NCBI GenBank assembly: GCA_048201935.1
Contig: DBFBGR010000011.1
Location: 124,001-188,000, forward strand
Length of the DNA stretch: 64,000 nt
Source: MGBC124762 sp048201935
GTDB lineage: Bacteria > Bacillota > Clostridia > Oscillospirales > Oscillospiraceae
Direction: 5' to 3'
In this document: one piece after another, positions 27,701-35,395 of the stretch
Numbering within the stretch: position 1 is the first letter of the stretch
How the letters are laid out: every line of letters begins with the position of its first letter
The notes under the pieces: generated by a model
What the model saw: only the letters and a program-made list of their open reading frames with translations
Told to the model about the DNA's origin: nothing
The model's database searches: none
Made by a program: the position numbers and the translations under genes

Positions 27701-30700
27701 CCGCCGACGGCGGCGAGAGCATCACCGTCAACGACAACGGCGACTACACCCTCACCCTGAAGGGTCAGGAGCCTCGCGTGATCGAGGGCCTGACCGGCGA
27801 TCTGAACACCGACCCCGAGGGCCGCGTGTTGCTCAGCTCCCACGAGGGCGCGGGCAAGATCAAGGAGAACGAGGGCGCTGACGGCGCGCTGTACTACTAC
27901 ACCGCCATCCCCGCCGGCACCAACTACACCCTGACCGCCGACGTGGAGGTCCTGCGCTGGATCACCCGCGACACCCAGAACGGCGTGGGCCTGGTGGCCA
28001 TGGACCGCGTGGCCGACAAGAGCTGGACCGGCTCTGTGGGCGGCAACGCTGACAACTACTGGAACAACGTCTACTACGCCGGCGCCATGCGCGGCAGCTT
28101 CAGCCACGACGTGAAGACCGACACCACCTACAGCAACAAGGACGCGGGCTACGAGGGCAACGGCACCAAGTACAGCTACTACATGGGCCCCTTCGCTACC
28201 ACCAAGATCGGCGTGCCCATGACCGCTAACGGCCCCTACAACGGCACCTCCGGCCCCAAGACCTACTACGAGCGCCGCTTCCCGCTGGACACCCGTCTGG
28301 CCAAGGACGGCCGCAGCGCCAAGTTCGAGAACACGTCCAACCGCTTCAACCTCATCGGCAACTACACTGTCGCCCCCAAGGGCTTTAGCCAGTTGAACGA
28401 GAACGGCGCTTGGATGAGCCAGTACGAGCTGACCAAGTTCAAGATCCAGCTCCAGAAGAACAACACCGGCTATATCTCCACCATTTGGGACGAGACCGGC
28501 ACCCAGATGCTGGGCCAGAACACCGAGTACTTTGTCAAGGGCGCTATGGACCTCAGCGGCGACAAGGCCTATCACGACAACGACACCTCTGGCCGCAAGG
28601 ACAACGCCGACCTGAAGTGCTTGGATAAGGACTTCGAGTACGTGGGTCTGTTCACCTCCCGCGACATCGACGCTCTGTTCACCAACGTGAAGCTGACCAC
28701 CATCCCCGCCAGCCAGGACGCTCCCGAGGAGGAGCCGCCCTACACCAGCATCACCCCCACCATGAGCATCTCCTCCGGCGCCAACTCCAACAGCGAGAAC
28801 TTCACCCTCTCCATCACCGCCAACGTGGAGGGCACCGTCACTGTGAAGCAGAACGGCGTGGCTCTGGATCTGGGCGACAAGAACGCCATCAAGTATGACG
28901 CCGACGGCAACACCGTGCGTCTGGATGTGCCCGTCACCCTCACCAAGGGCGGCAACAGCTTCGAGGTCACCTTTACTCCCGACCCCGACCAGGTGCTGCC
29001 TGCCTTCACCAAGATCAGCAGCTTCACTCCCATCACCAAGAAGTCTACCGTTACCTACAACCCCAACTATAAGTACCTCCAGAACATCTACGTGGCTCCC
29101 AACGGCCGCTCCAACAACTACGGCACCAAGAGCCGCCCGCTGGACATCTACACCGCTGTCAGCGTGGTCTCCCCCGGTCAGAACATCATTCTGAAGGAGG
29201 GCGTCTACAACCTGACCAAGTCCATCAACATCGGCAAGGCCATGAGCGGCACCGACGGTACCGTCACCCTGAAGATGGCTGAGTTGGACGAGAACGGCGA
29301 GCCCAAGCTGGATGAAGAGGGCAACGTCATCACCAAGGACTACGTCAAGGATGCCACCATCGTCATGCTGGCCGACGTGGACGAGAACGGCAACCCCGTC
29401 AAGGTGGTCCTCAACGGTCAGCGCAAGACCAGCGTGCTGAGCCTGGCCGCCAACTACTGGGTGCTGAAGGACTTCGAGGTCGTCGGCTCCACCGGCACCG
29501 GCGTGGCCATCAGCGGTAGCCACAACGTGGCCCAGAATCTGAAGACCCACGACAACCTCTCCACCGGCCTGCAGATCAGCGCCGGCGCCAGCGACATCCC
29601 GCCCACCCGTCCCGGCGAGGACAAGATCGACGGCGACCTGGAGATCACCGACTGGGGCGAGTGGCCCTGCTACAACACCGTCATCAACTGCGATTCCTAC
29701 CGTAACTACGACAATGGCTACGGCGGCGCCGACGGCTTTGGCGCCAAGGAGCGCGTGGGCTGCGGCAACGTCTTCGACGGCTGCGTGGCCTACTGGAACG
29801 CTGACGACGGCTGGGATATGTACGCCAAGACCGAGCCCGACAAGGGTCCCTTGGGCCGTATCACCGTGAAGAACTCCATCACCTTCGAGAACGGCTACGA
29901 GGTCCGCGTGCTCAATGACGGCGTGGTCCAGTATGAGGCCGACGGCTACACCCCCGTGATGAACTATGACGCCGACGGCAAGATCGTCAAGGTCCCCGCC
30001 GGTAACGGCAACGGCTTCAAGATGGGCGGCTCCCACCTGCCCGGCGCCCACAGCATCACCAACTCCTTCGCCTTCTACAACAAGGTCAAGGGCTTCGACT
30101 CCAACAATGGCCCCGACATCAAGGTCAGCGGCTGCACCGCCTACAACAACGGTGAGGAGAACGTGGGCCTGGGCACCAAGTTCAGCGCCGCCAACTACCT
30201 GGTGGAGAAGACCGTCTCCTTCAAGGACGACAAGATGACCGGCGACAAGATGAAGGACGGTCTGGTGGAAGGCACCGACAGCACCGTCACCGTCAACACC
30301 AGTAAGTACGATGAGGAGACCTACTATAAGTGGGACGGCACCAAGAGCGCCAACGCCAAGGGTACTGAGATCACCGCCGCCAACTTCGTCTCCCTGGACT
30401 TTGACAACACCGCTTGGGTCAACGGCGCCGTCCGCGACGCGCAGGGCGCGCTGAACCTGGGTGACTTCCTGAAGCTCACCGGCGTGACCAATGCCGGCGC
30501 TGTGGAGGAGAAGGTCGATCCCGAGACCCCCGTGGAGACCCCCGACAACGTCATCAATCCTCCTGTGGAAGGTCCTCAGGGTGGCAACAGTGGCGGTAGC
30601 AGCGGCGGCGTCCCCGGCACCATCGGCGACCTCACCAACAAGGAAGACAAGCCCGACGACACCAAGCCCGTCTTCAAGGCTGAGAAGACCACCGACAAGG

Positions 30701-31332
30701 ACGGCAACACCGAGATCGTGGTCAAGAACGGCGATGGCGAGACCGTGGCCGACGTGAAGATCCCCGCCGAGATCCCCTCCAGCGACGTGAAGTTCGACGA
30801 CGCCATTGGCCACTGGGCTGAGGACTCCATCGACAACATGGCCGCTCTGGGCGTGGTCAACGGTGTGGGCGATAACCTCTACGGCGTGGAGGACGACGTG
30901 ACCCGCGGCGCGCTGGCCACCATGCTCTTCCGCTTCGCCAACGGCAAGGAGGGCATCTCCAACACCTTCGCCGACGTGGCCGACGGCCAGTGGTACACCG
31001 ACGCCATTGGCTGGGCCGTCATGACCGGCGTGGTCACCGGCTACAACGCGGATGAGTTTGGCCCCAACGACCGCATCACCCGCGAGCAGATGGCCGTCAT
31101 GCTGGCCCGCTTCGCCAAGCTGGTGGGTCTGGACGCCACCGCTTCCTCCGGCGAGCTGGCCGGGTTCAAGGATGTCTCCACCGTGAGCTCCTGGGCCGTG
31201 GACGGTATGTCCTGGTGCGTGAAGAACGGCATCATCAAGGGCGTCAGCGCTGACAGCCTCAGCCCCGACACCTATGCCACCCGCGCCCAGACCGCTGTGA
31301 TGCTGGACCGCTTCATCGCTTTGATGAAATGA
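24757..31332 (+). CDS. Giant S-layer-anchored pectate lyase (PL9)
   Basis: A 2191-residue surface lyase. After the signal peptide the mature protein begins with RPMGGDVAETPV, almost as in the methylesterase upstream. Then come a beta module (about 65-260), an Ig-like domain (265-370), two almost identical 171-residue repeats (376-546 and 547-713), a fibronectin-III-like pair (715-935), a large beta module (about 940-1330), the PL9 beta-helix (about 1443-1890) with NIYVAPNGR, ISGSHNVAQ and DGFGAKERVG near 1658, a Gly/Ser-rich linker and three SLH motifs (2010-2191). The sequence before the SLH block (DGETVADVKIPAEIP) also matches the methylesterase. AGGAGGG precedes ATG 24757. The lyase should act beside the methylesterase on the cell surface. 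Confidence 0.86.
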   Translation: MKRSTKQLLSLLLAIVMVCGLMAPALAARPMGGDVAETPVTEAASPKASHTGAQTTVSASLFAEPIAFNFAETHKQTSMSGEVKITDGTDMDAAVELWLGNDTGFDWKPSTVGGDNPGYIVGKGNPLSNTDAVDTEGNPTGKKAAPTPLTTVDGDYYPVTGGYFKFVAKKAGALELKGMMNGGKQIFLFDAGTDGAANPPTAINGKDGSNDTKLGVKADPYYEKFAVEEGHTYYFFCTGSKAGLYGFTFEEGATVDSTPVITITSPAVGAPALTKEFEVGAEAANLTVTATITNAAEGKLQYTWYQAAGDTAAPATDTKVQDPATTNKNAFAIDTSAKKDATKYYCVVSADGATSVTSEVFTVTVKEKEPEPTELVGGSWTAKDNGQAVIDLGALSAETKVTTAVTAVDFYVGPDTYKFASNGDMGDGLTGNANCQYTDDTGAGKSITAANPVPDRGTYYKWVAKEDGILTIKGINNGASSSGAGRPTLVTVNGTCVKGYDGTDVRTEKTVETVMLTIKKDDVVTFGVGGGTKPQLLSYDFVVQKTVGGSWTAKDNGQAVIDLGALSAETAVKTDVTGLKFYVGPDTYKFASNGDMGDGLTGNANCQYTDDTGAGKSITADHPVPDRGTYYKWVIEEDGTLTIKGINNGASSSGAGRPTLVTVNGTCIKGYDGTDVRTEKTVETVMVSVKKGDVVTFGVGGGTKPQLLAFDFSGGAGGETVVHDWTKAEIFKDGTSTVTPAVKDGAIEVTVVGPKVGSILEGGNINVYADEITIGMYSDGTLIETKKDNGTGDTHKITFKPVASGSYTFKASAVRKDETSTLDTDMSAAVDFTLPLGTPAISSAASNGLEEGKDTASASVMWASVAEATAYNVQIKEHDATEWGAVVKIDAPDSSSVTYIATGLTVGKAYDIKVQALRNTEEGAWSEVFTTDAIAGVKQIAWVEKVFGTSATATYNRVISPETQLYKRNEAAKKDEAVDVYTADGGESITVNDNGDYTLTLKGQEPRVIEGLTGDLNTDPEGRVLLSSHEGAGKIKENEGADGALYYYTAIPAGTNYTLTADVEVLRWITRDTQNGVGLVAMDRVADKSWTGSVGGNADNYWNNVYYAGAMRGSFSHDVKTDTTYSNKDAGYEGNGTKYSYYMGPFATTKIGVPMTANGPYNGTSGPKTYYERRFPLDTRLAKDGRSAKFENTSNRFNLIGNYTVAPKGFSQLNENGAWMSQYELTKFKIQLQKNNTGYISTIWDETGTQMLGQNTEYFVKGAMDLSGDKAYHDNDTSGRKDNADLKCLDKDFEYVGLFTSRDIDALFTNVKLTTIPASQDAPEEEPPYTSITPTMSISSGANSNSENFTLSITANVEGTVTVKQNGVALDLGDKNAIKYDADGNTVRLDVPVTLTKGGNSFEVTFTPDPDQVLPAFTKISSFTPITKKSTVTYNPNYKYLQNIYVAPNGRSNNYGTKSRPLDIYTAVSVVSPGQNIILKEGVYNLTKSINIGKAMSGTDGTVTLKMAELDENGEPKLDEEGNVITKDYVKDATIVMLADVDENGNPVKVVLNGQRKTSVLSLAANYWVLKDFEVVGSTGTGVAISGSHNVAQNLKTHDNLSTGLQISAGASDIPPTRPGEDKIDGDLEITDWGEWPCYNTVINCDSYRNYDNGYGGADGFGAKERVGCGNVFDGCVAYWNADDGWDMYAKTEPDKGPLGRITVKNSITFENGYEVRVLNDGVVQYEADGYTPVMNYDADGKIVKVPAGNGNGFKMGGSHLPGAHSITNSFAFYNKVKGFDSNNGPDIKVSGCTAYNNGEENVGLGTKFSAANYLVEKTVSFKDDKMTGDKMKDGLVEGTDSTVTVNTSKYDEETYYKWDGTKSANAKGTEITAANFVSLDFDNTAWVNGAVRDAQGALNLGDFLKLTGVTNAGAVEEKVDPETPVETPDNVINPPVEGPQGGNSGGSSGGVPGTIGDLTNKEDKPDDTKPVFKAEKTTDKDGNTEIVVKNGDGETVADVKIPAEIPSSDVKFDDAIGHWAEDSIDNMAALGVVNGVGDNLYGVEDDVTRGALATMLFRFANGKEGISNTFADVADGQWYTDAIGWAVMTGVVTGYNADEFGPNDRITREQMAVMLARFAKLVGLDATASSGELAGFKDVSTVSSWAVDGMSWCVKNGIIKGVSADSLSPDTYATRAQTAVMLDRFIALMK
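25882..26895 (+). repeat. Tandem 513-bp direct repeat inside the SLH pectate lyase
   Basis: Unit 1 (25882-26394) and unit 2 (26395 to about 26895) are close to identical over most of their length, in frame, each starting GTGGGCGGCAGTTGGAC. The period is 171 codons. High DNA identity points to recent duplication or gene conversion. Confidence 0.9.
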
Positions 31333-31415
31333 GTCCAACCCCGAGGCGTAAAGCTACGCACTCGGTAGGGTTCTGGCAGAACGTGTCAGTCAGTACCCAC
31401 CTACCCCTAGCATAA

Positions 31416-31456
31416 AAAGGGCCGCCCCAATTTGGGGCGGCCCTTTCCTTTTTCCA
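31416..31456 (+). terminator. Terminator after the SLH pectate lyase gene
   Basis: AAAGGGCCGCCCC (31416-31428) pairs with GGGGCGGCCCTTT (31434-31446), followed by a T-rich tract. The preceding 80 bases show nothing else. Confidence 0.9.
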
Positions 31457-31502
31457 TGGAATGTGGTACAATGGTCAAAACATGGTAGAGAGGAAAACGG
31501 CT

Positions 31503-32039
31503 ATGAGAGGATGGAAAGCCGGAGCGCTGCTGCTGGCGCTGGCGTTTGGCCTGTGCGCCTGTCAGAGTCCGGCCCCCGCACCCACGCCCTCGATGGCGGA
31601 GCTGGTGGAGATCACCGACGCGCCCTCGGCCCGGCCCACTGAGACCCCCGCGGCTTCGCCCACCGCCGACCCCAAGGGCAATACCGAGTCCATCGACGAA
31701 AACGGCAGCTACGACAGCGTGGACGACGTGGCCCTCTACATCGCCACTTACGGCGACCTGCCCGACAACTACATCACCAAGGACGAGGCCCGGGACCTGG
31801 GCTGGAGCGGCGGCTCGGTGGAGCGCTACGCCCCGGGGATGTGCATCGGCGGCGACAAATTTTCCAACCGGGAGGGCTTATTGCCCAAGGCCAACGGCCG
31901 CACCTGGACCGAGTGCGATGTGGATACCCTGGGGGAAGACAGCCGGGGCGCCAAGCGCATCGTCTACTCCAATGACGGGCTCATCTACTACACAGACGAC
32001 CACTACGAGAGCTTTGAGCGCATATACCCGGAGGAATAA
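31503..32039 (+). CDS. Barnase-family ribonuclease lipoprotein
   Basis: A 178-residue secreted RNase. Residues 1-20 look like a lipoprotein signal (FGLCAC), followed by a P/T/A-rich linker and a barnase domain from about 63 to 178. The alignment with barnase by eye is close: LPDNYITKDEARDLGW, IGGDKFSNREG, LPKANGRTWTE and DDHYESF. All catalytic positions are kept: Lys93, Glu137, Arg148, Arg152 and His167 match barnase K27, E73, R83, R87 and H102. It should cut single-stranded RNA outside the cell. No barstar-like inhibitor gene is visible nearby. AGAGAGG precedes ATG 31503. A possible -10 (TACAAT, 31467-31472) lacks a clear -35. A bidirectional terminator follows. Confidence 0.9.
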   Translation: MRGWKAGALLLALAFGLCACQSPAPAPTPSMAELVEITDAPSARPTETPAASPTADPKGNTESIDENGSYDSVDDVALYIATYGDLPDNYITKDEARDLGWSGGSVERYAPGMCIGGDKFSNREGLLPKANGRTWTECDVDTLGEDSRGAKRIVYSNDGLIYYTDDHYESFERIYPEE

Positions 32040-32048
32040 AGCATAAAA

Positions 32049-32084
32049 AAACGCCGCTGTGTGTTTGACACAGCGGCGTTTTTG
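32049..32084. terminator. Bidirectional terminator between the barnase and TRAP genes
   Basis: AACGCCGCTGTG (32050-32061) pairs with CACAGCGGCGTT (32069-32080); A-rich and T-rich flanks serve both strands. Confidence 0.85.
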
Positions 32085-32097
32085 CTCTTGCAGGGGT

Positions 32098-33168
32098 TTA
32101 GCTGCTATAGGCCACGATATCCTGCATGGCTTTCAGCTCCTGGGTGGTGCAGATGCCCTGGGCTATGCACTGATTGTATACCGGCAGCATGGCCTCTCGG
32201 AACGCGCCCAGTTCTTGGACGGTGGGGACGTAGAGCTCCGCGCCGGAGGCCAGGAGCGCGTCCTTGGCGGCCTGGCTGCCCTCGTCGATGAGCTGGTCAT
32301 TGTACGCGCCCATGTCGTCGGCGCAGTCGCGCAGGATGTCCTGGAACTGGGTGGGCAGGGCGTTGAACCACTGGGCGTTGACGTAGAAGGGGTCCACGTG
32401 GAACTGGTAGTTCACCTCGGTGAAGTACTTTTGGACCTCGTAAAAGCGCATGTTGTCCACGTTGATCCAGGGGTTGTCCTGTCCGTCGGCCACGTTGGTC
32501 TCCAGGCTCATATAGAGGTCGGCGTAGGGGATGGAGATGGTCTCGGCCCCCATGGCCTCAAAGGCCATGATGGTGGTCTCCATGGTGTTGGTGCGCATCT
32601 TCAGCCCCTCCAGGTCCTCCGGGGCCTTGATGGGCCGGACGTTGTTGGACATCTGGCGGTAGCCGCCGGCGTCGCAAAGATTGAGGATCACCGTCCCGGT
32701 GGCGGCTCCGGCTTCTTCGCACACGCTCTTGGCCAGGTCGCTTTGGAGCAGGGCGGTGACTTCGGCCCGGTTGGAGGTGAGGAAGGGCAGGGTGAACATC
32801 ATCAGCCGGGGCGAGAAATCATACTGGCCGCCCCGCATGCCCTGGATGGTCCCGGCCATGCACTGCTCCAGCATTTCCCGCTCCGAGCCAAGCTGGCTGT
32901 CCCCTACCACCTCCACCGTCACATGGCCGTGGGTGGCGGCGTCCACGTCCTGGGCAAACTGGGCCAGGGATACCGACCGGGGATTGCCCTGGGGCTGGGC
33001 GTGGGCGATGGTCATGGTGAAATAGCCCAACTCGGCATAGGGGTCGTCTTCTTGCAGGTCCGAGGCCACAGGCGACGGCGTGGGTTGGGCTTCCTCTGTC
33101 TGACAGGCGCATAAGAGCCCTGCCAGCATGGCGCAGCATAGTAACAAAGCAAGCGTTCTTCGTTTCAT
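32098..33168 (-). CDS. TRAP transporter substrate-binding lipoprotein (DctP family)
   Basis: A 356-residue extracytoplasmic binding protein. The signal peptide ends at LLCAC, suggesting a lipoprotein. The DctP fold is supported by TIAHAQPQGNPRSVSLAQFA, a central LEGLKMRTNTMETTIMAFEA, the AMGAETISIPYADLYMSLE helix and DGQDNPWINV. TRAP systems import organic acids, including uronates in several bacteria, which would suit the locus, but the ligand is not readable. The membrane subunits DctQ and DctM are not in the window, so it must work with partners elsewhere or in sensing. It has its own promoter on the minus strand. Confidence 0.88.
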   Translation of the reverse strand: MKRRTLALLLCCAMLAGLLCACQTEEAQPTPSPVASDLQEDDPYAELGYFTMTIAHAQPQGNPRSVSLAQFAQDVDAATHGHVTVEVVGDSQLGSEREMLEQCMAGTIQGMRGGQYDFSPRLMMFTLPFLTSNRAEVTALLQSDLAKSVCEEAGAATGTVILNLCDAGGYRQMSNNVRPIKAPEDLEGLKMRTNTMETTIMAFEAMGAETISIPYADLYMSLETNVADGQDNPWINVDNMRFYEVQKYFTEVNYQFHVDPFYVNAQWFNALPTQFQDILRDCADDMGAYNDQLIDEGSQAAKDALLASGAELYVPTVQELGAFREAMLPVYNQCIAQGICTTQELKAMQDIVAYSS

Positions 33169-33219
33169 GGCGTGTCCCTCCCTCGACTGATCGCCAGTCT
33201 AACCTTCGTTCCTGTGTAT

Positions 33220-33248
33220 ACTATACCAAACTTTTCCACATAGGTCAA
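33220..33248 (-). promoter_or_regulatory. Promoter of the TRAP binding-protein gene
   Basis: Minus strand TTGACC (33248-33243), a 17-bp spacer and TATAGT (33225-33220). Confidence 0.8.
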
Positions 33249-33276
33249 GGCTGTTTGGTGCTTTTTACCATATTTC

Positions 33277-33305
33277 TTGACGACTGGGCGGTGAGGGGGT
33301 ATGAT
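33277..33305 (+). promoter_or_regulatory. Promoter of the esterase gene
   Basis: TTGACG at 33277-33282, a 17-bp spacer and TATGAT at 33300-33305; it ends 20 bases before the start codon. Confidence 0.75.
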
Positions 33306-33325
33306 AGAGCAAAGGAGGCGAGGGT

Positions 33326-34153
33326 ATGGAATGCCACAGCTGGAATGTTTACGAGGCCTTTGGCCTGGACCGGGCAGGCTCTGGGGGCACGCTGACTGCC
33401 TGGAGCGTCCAAACGCCGCCGTCAGTGAGCGCCAAACGCCGCCGTCCGGCGGTGCTGATCCTGCCCGGCGGGGGCTATGAGCACGTTTCCCTTCGAGAGG
33501 GCGAGCCGGTGGCCCTGCGGTTCCTGGCCCGGGGCTGGGCGCCCTTCGTGCTGGACTATTCCGTAGCGCCCAGCCGTTTCCCGGTGGCGTTGCGGGAGGC
33601 CGCTCTGGCCATGCGCCTGATCCGGGAGAAGGGAGCGGCCCTGGAGGCAGACCCCGGGCAGGTGGCCTGCGTGGGCTTTTCCGCCGGGGGCCATCTGGCG
33701 GGGACCCTGGCCACGCTGTTCGACGCGCCCGAGGTGGCCGACCTGGCCCAGCCCACGGTGGCCCGGCCCGACGCGCTGGGGCTTTGTTACCCTGTGGCCG
33801 TCAGCCACGGCCCGACCCATGAGGCCAGCTTTACAAACCTTTGCGGTGAAGACCAAACTTTGCGGACCCGGCTGAGCCTGGACCGCTTGGTCCGGGGTGA
33901 TATGCCGCCGACCTATCTCTGGTGCACCCGGGACGATGGCTCCGTTCCCTGCCGCAACAGTCTTGTCCTGGCCCAGGCCATGGCCGAGGCTGGGGTGGAC
34001 TTTGCCTGCCACGTTTACCGCCACGGCAAGCACGGTCTGGCCACCGCCGACGTGCAGGCATTCCCCGCCGGGGACGTGCCGCCCCACAGCCGAGAGCTGG
34101 AGCGCTGGCCGGAGGATATGATGGGGTTTTTTGAAGAGGAAGTGCGAGGATAG
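33326..34153 (+). CDS. Alpha/beta-hydrolase esterase, probably sugar acetylesterase
   Basis: A 275-residue cytoplasmic hydrolase of the BD-FAE/acetyl-esterase type. The oxyanion segment is LILPGGGYEHVS, the nucleophile elbow GFSAGGHLAG, and the likely acid and base are the aspartates in TRDDGSVP and the histidine in HGKHGLA. There is no signal peptide, so it would act on imported acetylated oligosaccharides; pectin is often O-acetylated, and the genomic setting suggests that substrate. AAAGGAGG lies seven bases before the ATG. Its last codons and stop overlap the start of the 137-nt repeat element at 34144. Confidence 0.75.
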   Translation: MECHSWNVYEAFGLDRAGSGGTLTAWSVQTPPSVSAKRRRPAVLILPGGGYEHVSLREGEPVALRFLARGWAPFVLDYSVAPSRFPVALREAALAMRLIREKGAALEADPGQVACVGFSAGGHLAGTLATLFDAPEVADLAQPTVARPDALGLCYPVAVSHGPTHEASFTNLCGEDQTLRTRLSLDRLVRGDMPPTYLWCTRDDGSVPCRNSLVLAQAMAEAGVDFACHVYRHGKHGLATADVQAFPAGDVPPHSRELERWPEDMMGFFEEEVRG

Positions 34154-34280
34154 GTGGCCCGGACTCGATGGAGCGGCGACAGGCCAAAAACAGGCGAAGG
34201 GCGAAGCCTTGAGCGGAATTTTGGCCGCGCAGCCGCGAAGCGAGGCCGAGAAGGCCGCCCAATCCGAGCATGACAGTCCT
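34144..34280 (+). repeat. 137-nt structured repeat element, copy 1
   Basis: A copy of the element also found at 57899-58035; the two align without gaps. It fills the gap between the convergent esterase and methylesterase genes and overlaps both ends. Pairing possible in this copy: GGAT (34148) with ATCC (34262), GGTGGCC (34153) with GGCCGCC (34253), CGGACTCG (34160) with CGAGGCCG (34241, one mismatch), and an inner GGCCAAAA with TTTTGGCC. The orientation is taken from the shared direction of the two copies. Confidence 0.8.
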
Positions 34281-35139
34281 ATGTCCGTGTCCTGGCCCAG
34301 GGCACCCGTCCCTGGGGCAAAGGGGTTTCGTAGAACCGGGCGGTCTTGTCCCGGTCGGTGTCGTTCCACTTGTTGAAGCCCTCGGCGGCGATGTGACCGC
34401 CTTGGATGGCGCAGTGGTCGAACTCGCACAGGCCGTAGTCCCGCCAGGGCCGGGCCAGGTAGACGCTGCCCGGGGCCACGCCGTCCTGGGCGGTCAGGCG
34501 GCAGTTTTGAAACAAAAAGCCCTCGGTCTGCTCCAAGGCGTGGGCGGGAGCGGCGATGTAGCCATGGCCCCGCTTTTCCACCAGCGAGCGCAGCTCGCAG
34601 TCCTCAAAAACAGCCGCGCCGCAGCCGAAGATGAAGTCCACCGTGCCCTCGATGACGCAGCGGTGAAAACGCTGGCGGCAGGAGATATCCCGCCGCAGCA
34701 CATCGGGCAAAAACCCCTCGTAGCGGGCGATGAGGTCCCGGGGCAGCGGGCCCAGGAACAGGGTGTCCTGGGTGGAGGACAACCGGCAGTTTTCCATGGA
34801 GAAATCGTCGCCATACACCGTCAGGGCCACCTCCTGGCCCTTTTCCTCGGGCCGCAGGGCGTCGTTGACCACCGCCAGGTCCTCCATACGGATGCCCTCG
34901 GCGCACACCGCCACCGTCCAGGTCCGGAAGGTGTTGTACTCCCGGCCCTGGTCGTCCAGCTTTTGGGCGTAGTCGTCCCAGCACAAGCGGGTCGCCTCCG
35001 GTCCCGCACCCCGGAGGGTGAGGCCCGGGGTGGTGATGAGGAGCTTTTGACGGTAGTCCCCCGGGGCCAGCTCCACCAGGGTCCCAGATGGGGCGGCGTC
35101 CAGAGCCTTTTGCAGGTCGTCGGCAGGGGTCAGCAGCAT
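34279..35139 (-). CDS. Cytoplasmic pectin methylesterase (CE8)
   Basis: A 286-residue pectinesterase without signal peptide. The family signatures are intact: STQDTLFLGP, GTVDFIFGCGA with the nucleophile aspartate, and YLARPWRDYG. Being cytoplasmic, it would de-esterify methylated oligogalacturonides after import, complementing the giant surface methylesterase. I chose ATG 35139, with AAAGGAG eight bases upstream; a longer frame to 35196 lacks a ribosome-binding site. The gene is divergent from the transporter operon, and the shared 256-base gap holds two palindromes that may control both. Confidence 0.9.
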   Translation of the reverse strand: MLLTPADDLQKALDAAPSGTLVELAPGDYRQKLLITTPGLTLRGAGPEATRLCWDDYAQKLDDQGREYNTFRTWTVAVCAEGIRMEDLAVVNDALRPEEKGQEVALTVYGDDFSMENCRLSSTQDTLFLGPLPRDLIARYEGFLPDVLRRDISCRQRFHRCVIEGTVDFIFGCGAAVFEDCELRSLVEKRGHGYIAAPAHALEQTEGFLFQNCRLTAQDGVAPGSVYLARPWRDYGLCEFDHCAIQGGHIAAEGFNKWNDTDRDKTARFYETPLPQGRVPWARTRT

Positions 35140-35251
35140 AAAAGCCACTCCTTTCCAGCGCATAGAATGGGCTTGTTTCTTATATAGATTGCACATAGTA
35201 TCCTAGCATTTTCTGGCAGGGAGTTGAAGCTTTTCACAGCCGTTTCTACGT

Positions 35252-35310
35252 TTTGTCCATGACAAGTTATGCTTTGTCCATATACAAAGAGCGGCCCGGA
35301 GATGTATAAT
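35252..35310 (+). promoter_or_regulatory. Tandem palindromic operators and -10 of the transporter operon
   Basis: TTGTC-CAT-GACAA (35253-35265) and CTTTGT-(6)-ACAAAG (35272-35289) share the core TTTGTCCAT, repeated exactly 21 bp apart, two helical turns. A perfect TATAAT lies at 35305-35310, but its -35 position (35282-35287, ATACAA) is poor and falls inside the second palindrome. This suggests control by a dimeric regulator. The nearby divergent methylesterase may share it. Confidence 0.6.
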
Positions 35311-35395
35311 AACATAAATTGTGGGGTGCCATGCCCCTGATTCCTGGGCGTTTTTAACAAAGCGCCCCAGACAAAAAACCGCGAAGGGACGACCC

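Noticed and set aside
26041..31338. A 1765-codon open frame opposite the SLH pectate lyase gene
   Set aside because: Same cause: mirror frame of biased codons, and it even covers the tandem repeat in the opposite sense.
31333..31502. Barstar or other small gene near the barnase gene
   Set aside because: No frame of about 90 codons with a ribosome-binding site is present on either strand here or in the gap after the gene.
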